From CAWGGS01 sp046704745 (GTDB taxonomy: Bacteria > Desulfobacterota > Desulfobulbia > Desulfobulbales > Desulfocapsaceae), in assembly GCA_046704745.1 (NCBI GenBank), contig JBJKRL010000047.1, positions 11,310 through 75,309 of the forward strand: a stretch of 64,000 bases of DNA. Reading direction: 5' to 3'. Shown piece after piece: positions 45,133-53,895 of this stretch (position 1 is the first letter of the stretch; every line of letters begins with the position of its first letter). The translations under genes were made by a program, and so were the position numbers. The notes beneath the pieces were generated by a model. That model saw only the letters and a program-made list of their open reading frames with translations, was not told the DNA's origin and ran no database searches.

Positions 45133-46203
45133 ATGAAAGTAGGAATTATTGGTTTGCCACAGACAGGCAAAAAAACATTATTTCAAGTACTTACCGGTAA
45201 TGAAATTCATGAGCAGACTGGGTCCGCCAAACCGATACCAGGCACGGCGGAAATATACGATCCAAGGTTTGACCGATTGGTCACGATGTATGATCCCAAA
45301 AAGGAAGTCAACGCCAGGGTTGATTTGATGCTGCTGCCGAAAATGGAACAGGAAAACATTGCCAAAGGCGATATTTTCAAAGAAATAGCAGATGTCGATG
45401 CGCTGTGCCATGTTGTTCGCGCTTTTGAGGACGACGCGATCTATCATGCCAAAGGATCTGTAGATCCTATACGGGACGTTGAAATAGTAAATGGTGAATT
45501 GCTTCTGCATGACCAGATATTTGTTGAAAAAAGAATTGAGCGGCTTGAAATTTCACTTAAAAAGATAAAGGATGACAAACAAGAAAAAGAGCTCGAATTG
45601 CTGCGCAAGATGCAGACCCATCTAGAAGAGGAAAAACCTCTCCGCCTCTTTGAATTCAGTGAAGAGGAAGATCTGTTCATTCGCAGTTACCCTTTCATCA
45701 CCAGAAAAGAACTGATAATTGCCTTTAATATCGGGGAAGATCAACTTGACGACACGTCTTTTCTTGAACAGATTACACCTTTGTGTCTCAGGGATAAAAT
45801 AGAAACCATGCAAGTCTGTGCCAAAGTGGAATCGGAAATCGTTCTGTTGGATACTGAAGAAGAAAAGCAGGAATTTATGCAGGACCTCGGAATTGAGGAA
45901 CCTGCGCTCGGTGTTTTGGCTGGGCTGTGTCTCAACGCCTTGGGCTTGATATCCTTTTTTACAGTCGGCAAAGATGAGGTCAGACAGTGGCTGGTACGAA
46001 AAGACAGTCCGGCCCCGGTTGCCGCCGGGGCCATCCATTCCGACCTGCAACGGGGGTTCATCCGGGCGGAAGTGATGAAATATCATGAGTTGATCGAATA
46101 CGGCAGCGAAGCCGAATTGAAAAAGGCCGGCAAGATGTATCTGCAGGGCAAGGACTATATCGTCATTGATGGTGATATTCTCAATATCCGCTTTAAGGTG
46201 TAA
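45133..46203 (+). CDS. YchF/OLA1-like P-loop protein with altered switch motif
   Basis: 356 residues, similar to YchF throughout: P-loop MKVGIIGLPQTGKKTLFQVLTG, a DPRFDRL segment, ADVDALCHVVRAFEDDAI, a coiled-coil middle, a NxxE-like NIGED, and the C-terminal TGS domain (FFTVGKDEVRQW, AGAIHSDLQRGFIRAEVMKY). Unlike normal YchF, the G3 switch motif (usually DIAGLVKGA) is replaced by VDLMLLPKMEQENIAKGD, so DxxG is missing. YchF binds ribosomes and hydrolyses ATP; this protein may be a paralog with altered or lost hydrolysis. It converges with the export operon. Confidence 0.82.
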   Translation: MKVGIIGLPQTGKKTLFQVLTGNEIHEQTGSAKPIPGTAEIYDPRFDRLVTMYDPKKEVNARVDLMLLPKMEQENIAKGDIFKEIADVDALCHVVRAFEDDAIYHAKGSVDPIRDVEIVNGELLLHDQIFVEKRIERLEISLKKIKDDKQEKELELLRKMQTHLEEEKPLRLFEFSEEEDLFIRSYPFITRKELIIAFNIGEDQLDDTSFLEQITPLCLRDKIETMQVCAKVESEIVLLDTEEEKQEFMQDLGIEEPALGVLAGLCLNALGLISFFTVGKDEVRQWLVRKDSPAPVAAGAIHSDLQRGFIRAEVMKYHELIEYGSEAELKKAGKMYLQGKDYIVIDGDILNIRFKV

Positions 46204-46249
46204 TAAAAAAGATTCATCCGGATGATCGTGCCTTGTTAACCATGATGAG

Positions 46250-46417
46250 TCACTCGAATTGAAACTGCGAAAGATAGTTTGCAAGTGCCTGCCGTTTATC
46301 ATCTGATAATGGCGGGCAATCATTTTGGTCTTTGACTGCTTCAACAACCCGGGTGGCAAAGACCATGCATGTCGGATCACGGCACTCCCGACAATTGGTC
46401 TTGGGTAGAAGCTTCAA
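46250..46417 (-). CDS. Small 4Fe-4S (PF04060-like) protein
   Basis: A 55-residue frame translated by hand: MKLLPKTNCRECRDPTCMVF is followed by a helix and the fourth cysteine in NDCPPLSDD. The spacing C-x2-C-x4-C-x16-C is exactly that of the FES domain found in Rnf and corrinoid Fe-S proteins. The start is TTG at 46417, which explains why simple ATG scanning misses it; an AGG lies nine bases upstream. It follows the last permease gene of the export operon by 27 bp on the same strand, so it is likely cotranscribed. Could hold a [4Fe-4S] cluster and act in electron transfer or sensing. Confidence 0.72.
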   Translation of the reverse strand: MKLLPKTNCRECRDPTCMVFATRVVEAVKDQNDCPPLSDDKRQALANYLSQFQFE

Positions 46418-46444
46418 TATGCATGACCTGGACGTGAAGCACAG

Positions 46445-47644
46445 TCATTCAGAACGCAATGCCTCCAATGGATCAAGCCGGGCGGCCTGACGGGCAGGCA
46501 GTATGCCGGCAAGGATTCCGATGGTCATGGAGAGGAGTTCGGCTAAAGCCACAAAGGTCCACGGAGTATGGACCGGCAACAGGGGGACGAAGGCGTGGAT
46601 CAATAAGCCCAGAAGGATACCAAGTAAAAGGCCTGCTGTTCCACCCAAGGCTGCCAGTACCGTGCCTTCGAGAAGGAACAATGTAAGAATATAATGCCTG
46701 GTTGCACCCAGAGCCCGGAGTAAACCGATTTCACTGGTTCTTTCACGCACCGCAATGGTCATGATTGTGAAGATGCCGACACTGCCCACGAGAAGTGAGA
46801 TTCCTCCCAGAGCTCCGACCGCAACCGTCAACATGCCAAGTACGTCGCCTAAAACATCGAGCATCTGCTGTTGCGTGGTTATGGTGAAATCTTCCTGCCC
46901 GTGCCGATTGACAAGAACTCTTTTGATGGCGGCAACCATCTCCTTTGCCGTATATCCTTCTCGATAAAGGATATCGATTTCCATCAAACCATCACGGTTA
47001 AAAAGATCCAGTGCTCTCATTGCAGGTATATAGACCGTATCGTCCATATCAAAGCCGAGAATCTGCCCTTTAGGTTCCATAACTCCAATCACCCGGCAAG
47101 GAATATTGCCAACCAGGACCCTTTTGCCTAATGGATCGGAATTCGGGAAAAGTTCTTGGCGTACTTTGTGACCGAGAACAACAAAGGCGCGTGCTGTTCG
47201 TGGATCATCCAGCGGGAGGAAGCGGCCGCTCGAAACCTGCATATGAAAAGCCTTATCCATTTCCGGCCCGACTCCATAAATAGTGATGCGCCTAGTCCGA
47301 TCACCCGCTTTTACTTCGGCATTGCCCTGGGTCATTGGAACTGCTGCTTCAACCTGAGGGATATGTCTGAGTGCTGCACAATCGTCTAATGTGAGAAGCC
47401 TTTCCGAGCCGAGAATGCCAAGAGATGTGCCCATGGTTGTGACCTTCCCCGGGTTGATGGCGATCAGGTTGGTTCCGAACTGGGTGAACTCGGCCAATAC
47501 GAAACGCTGAAGTCCTTCGCCCATAGAGGTCAGAAGGATGACCATCCCGATTCCGACGGCAATCCCCAAGCCTGTGAGAAAGGACTGCATCCGTTTGGAA
47601 CGAATTGAGGTGCTGATAAATTGAACCTGGTCAAGTAATTCCAT
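46445..47644 (-). CDS. MacB-type ABC transporter permease (FtsX fold), second copy
   Basis: 399 residues. N-terminal helix (SFLTGLGIAVGIGMVILLTS), a large periplasmic MacB_PCD domain, then three C-terminal helices including SLLVGSVGIFTIMTIAVRER with TSEIGLLRALGATRHYIL, and the final PARQAARLDPLEAL. Such permeases work with MacA and a LolD-like ATPase to move lipids, peptides or drugs outward. ATG 47644 (MELLDQVQF) is the start; the open frame upstream of it only overlaps the neighbouring gene. It lies 13 bp after the other permease. Confidence 0.88.
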   Translation of the reverse strand: MELLDQVQFISTSIRSKRMQSFLTGLGIAVGIGMVILLTSMGEGLQRFVLAEFTQFGTNLIAINPGKVTTMGTSLGILGSERLLTLDDCAALRHIPQVEAAVPMTQGNAEVKAGDRTRRITIYGVGPEMDKAFHMQVSSGRFLPLDDPRTARAFVVLGHKVRQELFPNSDPLGKRVLVGNIPCRVIGVMEPKGQILGFDMDDTVYIPAMRALDLFNRDGLMEIDILYREGYTAKEMVAAIKRVLVNRHGQEDFTITTQQQMLDVLGDVLGMLTVAVGALGGISLLVGSVGIFTIMTIAVRERTSEIGLLRALGATRHYILTLFLLEGTVLAALGGTAGLLLGILLGLLIHAFVPLLPVHTPWTFVALAELLSMTIGILAGILPARQAARLDPLEALRSE

Positions 47645-47657
47645 AAAGCAGTCGTTC

Positions 47658-48866
47658 CTAATGTTTTGCCAAGGCCTGGATAGGATCAAGTCTTGCCGCA
47701 CGGCGTGCCGGCAGAAGAGAAAAAACAAAGCCGGTGCACAACGCAGTGCCCATGGATGCCGCAACCGCCCACAGCGGCGGCCTGGTCTGGAGGGTAGGAT
47801 AAAATTGTACAGTGATCCAGGAGCCGGTAAAGCCGAGGAGCATACCCAGGAGTCCACCGATTACAGAGAGCAGAAGGGCTTCGCTGACCAAAAGAGTCAT
47901 TATCTGCGTATTACCGGCACCAAGGGCTTTACATAAGCCGATTTCGGCAGTACGTTGGGCAACCGACATCAACATGACGTTCATAATCAGGATTCCAGCG
48001 ACAAAAAGGCTGATGGCGGCGATGCCGCCCACCGTTACTGTCAGGACCTTGAAGATTTTATTAAAGGTCTTTAAGACGGAATCCTGGGTGATGATGGTAA
48101 CGTCGTCCTCTCCGTAGTGAAGCTTTTTAATGGTTCTGGTAATGTAATTTTTTAACCGAATGAGTGATTGTTGATCTTTTGCTTCGATAAGTATCCGAAA
48201 CAACCCTTCCTTGTTGAACAACATCTGGGAAAATGCCACTGGTACGATAATTAATTCCTGGGTATCGAAACCAAGAGAACGCCCTTGGGAACCGAGAATG
48301 CCGATGACCCGGCATCGAAACCCTCCAAGCCGGATAAGTTCCCCCAGGGCTGGCTCCTGACCAAAAAGCTCCCGATACACCTTGTCGCCGATTACGCAAA
48401 CGGGGCGGGCAATATCCGGATCTTCTTCGGGGAGAAAGGAGCCCTGATCAAGCTTGAGATGGTAGACATCGAGAAATGAACTGGTGGAGCCGAGAACCGG
48501 AACCTCGCGTTCTTTCCCTTTCCTTACGGCATTTGATTCACCGATAACAAGAGGAGAGATCCGACGGACCATATCCCCTTTCTGCAGGACCTTCATGTCG
48601 CTCAAGGTAAGCTCCCTTGGTGTTTCACCTACCAGGGTCGCAGGGGTGTTGGAAGCGGTTTCCGTACGTCCTGGAATGATGATAACCAGGTTTGTTCCCA
48701 AAGATGAGAATTGATCGACAATATACAGTCTGGCGCCATTGCCGATGCCGGTAAGCAGGACAACGGCGGCAACACCTATGCTCATGGCCAGCAACATCAG
48801 GGATGTGCGAACCTTGTTGCTGCCAAGGCTGGTTATGGAGAAAGCTAAGGTGTCGATAAAACGCAT
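47658..48866 (-). CDS. MacB-type ABC transporter permease (FtsX fold), first copy
   Basis: 402 residues and the same topology as the next gene: SLMLLAMSIGVAAVVLLTGI helix, periplasmic domain, then ILIMNVMLMSVAQRTAEIGL, CKALGAGNTQIMTLLVSEAL and PARRAARLDPIQALAKH. The two permeases are paralogous but clearly distinct, so the transporter may be a heterodimer. It sits 5 bp after the ATPase gene. Confidence 0.88.
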   Translation of the reverse strand: MRFIDTLAFSITSLGSNKVRTSLMLLAMSIGVAAVVLLTGIGNGARLYIVDQFSSLGTNLVIIIPGRTETASNTPATLVGETPRELTLSDMKVLQKGDMVRRISPLVIGESNAVRKGKEREVPVLGSTSSFLDVYHLKLDQGSFLPEEDPDIARPVCVIGDKVYRELFGQEPALGELIRLGGFRCRVIGILGSQGRSLGFDTQELIIVPVAFSQMLFNKEGLFRILIEAKDQQSLIRLKNYITRTIKKLHYGEDDVTIITQDSVLKTFNKIFKVLTVTVGGIAAISLFVAGILIMNVMLMSVAQRTAEIGLCKALGAGNTQIMTLLVSEALLLSVIGGLLGMLLGFTGSWITVQFYPTLQTRPPLWAVAASMGTALCTGFVFSLLPARRAARLDPIQALAKH

Positions 48867-48871
48867 GGTTT

Positions 48872-49549
48872 TCAGTCTTGTTGAGAATCGGAAATAATCC
48901 TGCCGTCAACCACATGGATGCATCTTTTGGCCCGTTCGCCAATTTCCGGGTCATGGGTGACCACAATAAGCGTCTGGCCTTTTTGGTTGAGCCCTTCCAT
49001 GAGATCGATGATTTCAGCACCAGCAGAGCGGTCCAGATTTCCTGTAGGTTCATCGGCCAGAAGGACAGCCGGTTGATTGATAACCGCCCTGGCGATTGCC
49101 ACACGTTGGCGTTGACCGCCCGAGAGTTCATCCGGCCGATGATGACGGCGGTTGGTGAGACCGAAGTCATCAATTAAACGGGAGCTTATAAGGGTTCGTT
49201 GTTTTCTCCCCACGCCTGCCAGCACCAGCGGCAATTCAATATTCTGGAGGGCTGTGAGTCGGGGGATTAAATGAAAAAACTGGAAGATGAATCCGATCTT
49301 TAGACTGCGGATCTCAGCAAGCTGTCTGTCTTCGAGGCTGGTGACGTCGCGGCCTTCCAGCAGATAGGTCCCGCTGTTCGGGGTGTCGAGAAGACCGATG
49401 ATATTTAGAAGGGTGGACTTGCCCGAACCGGAAGGACCCATGATCGAGAGATATTCACCGGGTTGAATGGCAAGAGATACATGGTCCATGGCCCGTACTT
49501 CCTGGCCACCGACAGAAAAGATCCTGCTGACATCCTGCAATTCAATCAT
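48872..49549 (-). CDS. MacB/LolD-type ABC transporter ATP-binding protein
   Basis: 225 residues. Walker A IMGPSGSGKSTLLNIIGLLD, Q-loop FIFQFFHLIPRLTALQNIEL, signature DELSGGQRQRVAIARAV, Walker B VLLADEPTGNLDR, and switch His in IVVTHDPEIG. The MGPSGSGKST...NIIGLLD pattern is that of the LolD/MacB group. ATG overlaps the stop of the membrane-fusion gene by four bases, so translation is coupled. Confidence 0.92.
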   Translation of the reverse strand: MIELQDVSRIFSVGGQEVRAMDHVSLAIQPGEYLSIMGPSGSGKSTLLNIIGLLDTPNSGTYLLEGRDVTSLEDRQLAEIRSLKIGFIFQFFHLIPRLTALQNIELPLVLAGVGRKQRTLISSRLIDDFGLTNRRHHRPDELSGGQRQRVAIARAVINQPAVLLADEPTGNLDRSAGAEIIDLMEGLNQKGQTLIVVTHDPEIGERAKRCIHVVDGRIISDSQQD

Positions 49550-50709
49550 TTTTTATCAGTTTCCTGGGTGGTTTTGTCGACGACTGCCTTGACGCCGTTT
49601 GCCAGACCTTCGCGGTCCACCGTGGTGACGACCATTTCACCATCTTTTAACCCTTCAAGAACTTGGGTATAGCGCCAATTGCTCAGCCCCGTTTTTATCT
49701 TGCGGCGTTCAATATGATTGTCATCAGTATGAAAGATAAAGACATACCCGCCTTCCATCACCGACTCGGTCGGAATTCTCATAACATCTTTTCGCGAGTC
49801 AATAACGATTTCCACATCGGCACTGTAACCGACTAAGAGATTGGCCTCTTTCACGGGATTGGCAAAATCAACTTCGATTTCAACTGTCCGTGCCTGCTTG
49901 GCCAGTTCAAGAACATATGGAGATATACTGCGCACCTTTCCTTGAAAAATCTGTTTAGGAAAGGCATCGAGAGTGATACGGGTTTCCATTCCGGGTTTTA
50001 TCTGAGAAGCATCGATCTCATCAATGGGGGCTGAAACGTACAAGGAATCCATGTTAATCAAATCAACGGCGGGTAGAGTAGGGATGCCAGGCGGAGAAGG
50101 GGTCGCATACTCGCCGACCTCTCCGTTGACTTCAGCTACGATCCCATCAAAGGGGGCGGTTAAGGTTGTTTTATCAAGCATGGCCTGTGCAGCTTCGACC
50201 CTTGCCTGGCTGACCTCTTTCTGGGCATCGGCAGCCTGGCAGGCGGCTCTTTTGGCCCTGGCCTCGGCCACTGTATCTTCATACAATGATTCAGAGGTAG
50301 AACCATGCCGCCGAAGTTCGGTCTGCCTTCTGGCCTGACGCTCTGCATTGTCAGCCAAAAGGCAAGTTTGCCGGGCCGTGGCTTCTGCGACGTCCAATTG
50401 AGCATTGGCCAGCTGGACATCGGCCTTTAGATCGTCGTTCCATAAGGTCAGCAAGATATCTCCTTTTTTGACCATATCACCCTTGCGAACGTTCAAGGTC
50501 GCAATCTGTCCGCCGATGGTCGGGGCCAGTTTTGCACGATGCCTGGCTTTAACCGATCCAGCCCTGGTGTTGGAGACTGTATATTCCACCAGTCCGGTGG
50601 CAACTTTTTGTACGACAACGGCAATCGGTTTTTTCCGGGTAAGATATTTGACACCCACGGCAAGACAGATGAGCAGGAGAATGCCTATAATGGTATATGT
50701 GCGTTTCAC
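49546..50709 (-). CDS. Periplasmic adaptor (MacA/HlyD family membrane-fusion protein)
   Basis: 387 residues, anchored by one N-terminal helix (TIIGILLLICLAVGVKYL). The following lipoyl half-motif (LAPTIGGQIATLNVRKGDMV), a long alpha-hairpin (residues about 95-165), the returning LTAPFDGIVAEVNGEVGEY block and the beta-barrel (VYVSAPIDEIDASQIKPGM) are typical. Start is GTG at 50709. No outer-membrane TolC gene is nearby. It begins the operon adaptor-ATPase-permease-permease-FeS. Confidence 0.9.
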   Translation of the reverse strand: MKRTYTIIGILLLICLAVGVKYLTRKKPIAVVVQKVATGLVEYTVSNTRAGSVKARHRAKLAPTIGGQIATLNVRKGDMVKKGDILLTLWNDDLKADVQLANAQLDVAEATARQTCLLADNAERQARRQTELRRHGSTSESLYEDTVAEARAKRAACQAADAQKEVSQARVEAAQAMLDKTTLTAPFDGIVAEVNGEVGEYATPSPPGIPTLPAVDLINMDSLYVSAPIDEIDASQIKPGMETRITLDAFPKQIFQGKVRSISPYVLELAKQARTVEIEVDFANPVKEANLLVGYSADVEIVIDSRKDVMRIPTESVMEGGYVFIFHTDDNHIERRKIKTGLSNWRYTQVLEGLKDGEMVVTTVDREGLANGVKAVVDKTTQETDKK

Positions 50710-50850
50710 GGGAATAGGTCGAAAAGTTGCAACTAAATGGATGCCTGAACGTCGAACAGATATCTCATTTAGTTATTTATTAAAGTTACACTCAATGTAA
50801 TCGACAGGAAAAATATTCTACCTTGAATTCTTTACTTTTTATAGCACTAT

Positions 50851-52422
50851 CTAAATTTCTGCACGCATTATCCTGGTTGTTCCGCTTTTCCTCATTCCAT
50901 CCCTGCGATTGGCAAGATAGCGTTCATTAAGTATCTTTGGCCCGAAATCCTCAACCTTTGTAAAGCCGAATGTCCTTAGTTTCTCCTGTAACAAGCCAGG
51001 ATCAAAGGATGATTTCCATGGTTCACCCTGGTCGCTGACTCGTTTTGCGATTATCTCAAACCCCTTCAACTCCCTTGCGGACAGATGCTCCTTGTCGACG
51101 CAATAGTCAAAGATTACTATACTTTTTCTGGCACAAGAGGAAACGAAATGCAAGGTATCGAAAATGGAAGGTTTTTCGAGATACATGGTTACCCCCAGCC
51201 AGGAAAAACAGGCGGGGGAGTCGGCATTAAATCCTGCCTCGTCAAGGCATTGACCAAGAGATGTTGTCTCAAAATCCATGGGTACAAAGCATAGGGAAGG
51301 AGGGGGGAGCATTCCAGCTGATTGAAGGCATCTTCGTTTCCATTTTTGGGTATCCGGCAGGTCGACTTCATATATTTTCACGCCATTGAGATGGCCGAAC
51401 CTGAAGGCAGAGGTATCCAATCCGGCACCAAGAATAACATATTGTCGGATTCCTGCAGTATACGATTTTTGCCATTCATCTTCAGCAAATCTTGATCGGA
51501 GAACCACCGAGGTTCGAAGTGCTTTCATGATAGGATCGTTGAATTGAAAAAGGTCGTTCGGCAGAGGACCGCCCAATATTTTTTGAGCAAATGCATCATC
51601 GAAAATCAACGGTTGATCAAGGAGCTGATGGGCTGCTCGGAGCTGAGCCACTCTGTAAGCGGTGGGTTTTGGGGGACAGATAGATGCTGTTTTTGACATA
51701 TCCGAATCAGTTTTGTTTTGCAGAACACAACCCTCGTTTACCTGTTTCATATAGGCCCCCATTGAAAGAGTAATACCCGTGAGCATTTGAACCTTTGGTT
51801 CCTCACTGTGCAGACTTTTTAATTTTGTGGCCAGGATTGGATTGTTTCCGGTTGTTTTGGTCAGAAGTTCTTTCCACCGTTTTCCGCAATCTCTGGCCCT
51901 GACATCGGTAACCGGTACATTTCGGTCCATGAGATTTTGCACTTCTGTTATTAATTGTCGCCATTTCTGATCGAGATTGTCGGCAAGCTTATTTTTTTGC
52001 AGAATCTCAATTTCCTTCTTTGAGAATCTTTTACTATAAATGGACATCACTTCGAGTATCGCCAGCCAATCCGGGAGGTTGGTGGAGATGCCCCTTTGAA
52101 TCTGCTCGTTCAGGCGCAAGAGGCGATCTCTTAATCCTTGAGCCTCTTCAATTCGATGGGTGAGGAGTGCTATCTGTCTGTCGATTACATCCGGCAAGGA
52201 TGCCTGGGGAGTACTGAGAAAATCTCTGATCTCTTCGAGGGAACAACCGAATTGTTTCAATGCCTGTATTCGCTGTAGTCGTATGACATCATCCCGGCTA
52301 TACCACCTGAAACCGTTTTCAGAACGATGGGAAGGGGACAACAGGCCGATATGGTCGTAATGATGCAAGGTCCGGACAGTAAGCCCTGTTTTTTTTGCCA
52401 GATAGCCGATTTTGATATGCAT
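50851..52422 (-). CDS. MerR-family regulator fused to a class I SAM methyltransferase
   Basis: 523 residues. The N-terminal MerR HTH (MHIKIGYLAKKTGLTVRTLH, then HYDHIGLLSPSHR and a coiled-coil dimerisation helix), an intermediate helical region resembling the TipAS-type effector domain (about 120-230), then a C-terminal methyltransferase from about residue 245: TAYRVAQLRAAHQLLDQPLI, the SAM motif YVILGAGLDTSAFRFG, and EVDLPDTQKWKRR. The last resembles the TIGR00027/leucine carboxyl methyltransferase group. A regulator that carries its own methyltransferase is unusual. ATG 52422 has AAGGAG nine bases upstream. It is driven by the MerR-type promoter at 52444-52474, implying self-activation. Confidence 0.85.
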   Translation of the reverse strand: MHIKIGYLAKKTGLTVRTLHHYDHIGLLSPSHRSENGFRWYSRDDVIRLQRIQALKQFGCSLEEIRDFLSTPQASLPDVIDRQIALLTHRIEEAQGLRDRLLRLNEQIQRGISTNLPDWLAILEVMSIYSKRFSKKEIEILQKNKLADNLDQKWRQLITEVQNLMDRNVPVTDVRARDCGKRWKELLTKTTGNNPILATKLKSLHSEEPKVQMLTGITLSMGAYMKQVNEGCVLQNKTDSDMSKTASICPPKPTAYRVAQLRAAHQLLDQPLIFDDAFAQKILGGPLPNDLFQFNDPIMKALRTSVVLRSRFAEDEWQKSYTAGIRQYVILGAGLDTSAFRFGHLNGVKIYEVDLPDTQKWKRRCLQSAGMLPPPSLCFVPMDFETTSLGQCLDEAGFNADSPACFSWLGVTMYLEKPSIFDTLHFVSSCARKSIVIFDYCVDKEHLSARELKGFEIIAKRVSDQGEPWKSSFDPGLLQEKLRTFGFTKVEDFGPKILNERYLANRRDGMRKSGTTRIMRAEI

Positions 52423-52443
52423 TGGCTTTCCTCCTTATTTCTT

Positions 52444-52474
52444 ATTGTAAACCCTGACGTAACGTCAGGGGCAA
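52444..52474 (-). promoter_or_regulatory. MerR-type promoter/operator of the MerR-methyltransferase gene
   Basis: On the minus strand a -35 box TTGCCC (52469-52474) and a -10 box TACAAT (52444-52449) are separated by 19 bp. A perfect 19-base palindrome, CCCTGACGTTACGTCAGGG (52452-52470), fills that spacer. This over-long spacer with an embedded dyad is the hallmark of MerR-activated promoters. The predicted RNA would start about 52437, giving a very short leader. Confidence 0.85.
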
Positions 52475-52515
52475 GAGAAAAGCTCTTTTATATTGAATAT
52501 GATCAAATAAAAGAA

Positions 52516-52614
52516 TTATCCGGATTATGTGTACCTAACGATACTCGGGGGAGAGCGGAACCTGCTCTGAGTATGCTTCCAGCTTTACCAAAAGAATATA
52601 TAATCCGGAAGAGC
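52516..52614. repeat. Structured inverted repeat upstream of the merR promoter
   Basis: TTATCCGGATTATG (52516-52529) on the left faces ATAATCCGGAAGAGCC (52599-52614) on the right. Between them ATACTC (52541-52546) pairs with GAGTAT (52569-52574) and AGAGC pairs with GCTCT. The right end matches the palindrome at 35394-35590 (TTAATCCGGAAGAACC), indicating a shared element family. Confidence 0.45.
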
Positions 52615-52657
52615 CTTATAAGGGATTTAGAAAGTTATGAGACGGGATAAGAGAAAA

Positions 52658-53725
52658 CTACTCTGAAGCACTCTTCTTTTTCCCTGCCAGTTGTCCGCAG
52701 GCGGCGGAGATATCGGAGCCTCTGCTGTTGCGGATAAAGACTGAATAATGTCTGTCGAGAAGGATCTTCTGAAAGGCTAAAACACGTTCCTGACTTGGAC
52801 TCTTATAGGGTAAGGCATGTGATTCATTATAGGGAAGTAAATTGATTTTACATGGTATCTTAGCTAATTTACGGGCAAGTTCGAAAGCGTCGTCATCCGA
52901 GTCATTTATATCTTTTAGCAGGATATATTCGAACATGATGCGTCGCCGCTTGGGCATGGGATATGTTCTGCAGGCCTCAAGGAGGACGTCTACGGGATAC
53001 CGCTTATTGATCGGCATTAAGCGATCGCGGGTGTCATTGTCCACAGCATGGAGCGAGATGGCAAGATTAACCGTGGAATTCTCTCCCAGCCTTCTCATTT
53101 TCTGTGCGATTCCGCAGGTTGATACGGTAATTTTCCTTCCCGTCAGATCAAATCCTTTAGGTTCAGTAAGGATCGAAAGGGCGATAAGAAGGTTATCCAG
53201 ATTATTTAAAGGTTCCCCCATACCCATAAAGACGATATTGGTTACCTCTCTTGGCCCTATCAGATTTTCCCCTGGTTCTGTATAAAGAAAATCCCGGACT
53301 GCACAAACCTGATTGACAATTTCAGCCGGACTGAGATTACGGAGAAATCCCATGGTGCCGGTTAAACAGAAGGAGCAATCCATGGCGCAGCCGACCTGAG
53401 ATGACAGGCAGAGCGTGTTTCGATCCTCCTCGGGAATCAACACCGATTCAATAATGTGGCCATCTTCAAGATGAAAGCCGAATTTAACGCAACCATCTGT
53501 GGAGCGTTCCAAAACAGGTTTGGAGAAATTTGATATCGAGGCGTTTTCTTTTAATATTTCTCGGAATTTCTTTGCGATGTCCGTCATCTGATCGAAATTA
53601 ACGATACCCGGGCGATAGAGCCAGGCCATGATCTGCCGACCGCGGAAGGCGGGTTGGCCAAGGCTCTCAACATACCGGATGAGACCTTCAAGGTGGAAAT
53701 TTTTCAGATCAGTCTTTTGGGGCAT
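52658..53725 (-). CDS. rlmN: 23S rRNA A2503 / tRNA A37 C2-methyltransferase
   Basis: Radical-SAM enzyme methylating C2 of A2503 in 23S rRNA and A37 in tRNAs. 355 residues. Signature segments: QPAFRGRQIMAWLY at the N-terminus, the cluster motif CAMDCSFCLTGTMGFLRNL (CxxxCxxC), NIVFMGMGEPLNN, VSTCGIAQKM, AISLHAVDN, and the late GSDISAACGQL with the methyl-carrier Cys. Length is normal. Confidence 0.95.
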   Translation of the reverse strand: MPQKTDLKNFHLEGLIRYVESLGQPAFRGRQIMAWLYRPGIVNFDQMTDIAKKFREILKENASISNFSKPVLERSTDGCVKFGFHLEDGHIIESVLIPEEDRNTLCLSSQVGCAMDCSFCLTGTMGFLRNLSPAEIVNQVCAVRDFLYTEPGENLIGPREVTNIVFMGMGEPLNNLDNLLIALSILTEPKGFDLTGRKITVSTCGIAQKMRRLGENSTVNLAISLHAVDNDTRDRLMPINKRYPVDVLLEACRTYPMPKRRRIMFEYILLKDINDSDDDAFELARKLAKIPCKINLLPYNESHALPYKSPSQERVLAFQKILLDRHYSVFIRNSRGSDISAACGQLAGKKKSASE

Positions 53726-53895
53726 ACGTGCCTGTGAAAATCTCGGCTGGTAAAAATTCCAGGTTAAGGGAATAGTGCCGGCAAGGATAATTGTAAGAGT
53801 CAGAAGGATAGAGTTGTTTGCGTGCGGTTATTTTTAAAGTCGGTACATTCAATGACATGATAAATAAGCCGCACGCTATGCAGACACCAAAAAAA

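Noticed and set aside
47645..47857. N-terminal extension of the second MacB-type permease
   Set aside because: It overlaps the upstream permease gene and reads as Cys/Arg/Pro-rich out-of-frame sequence.
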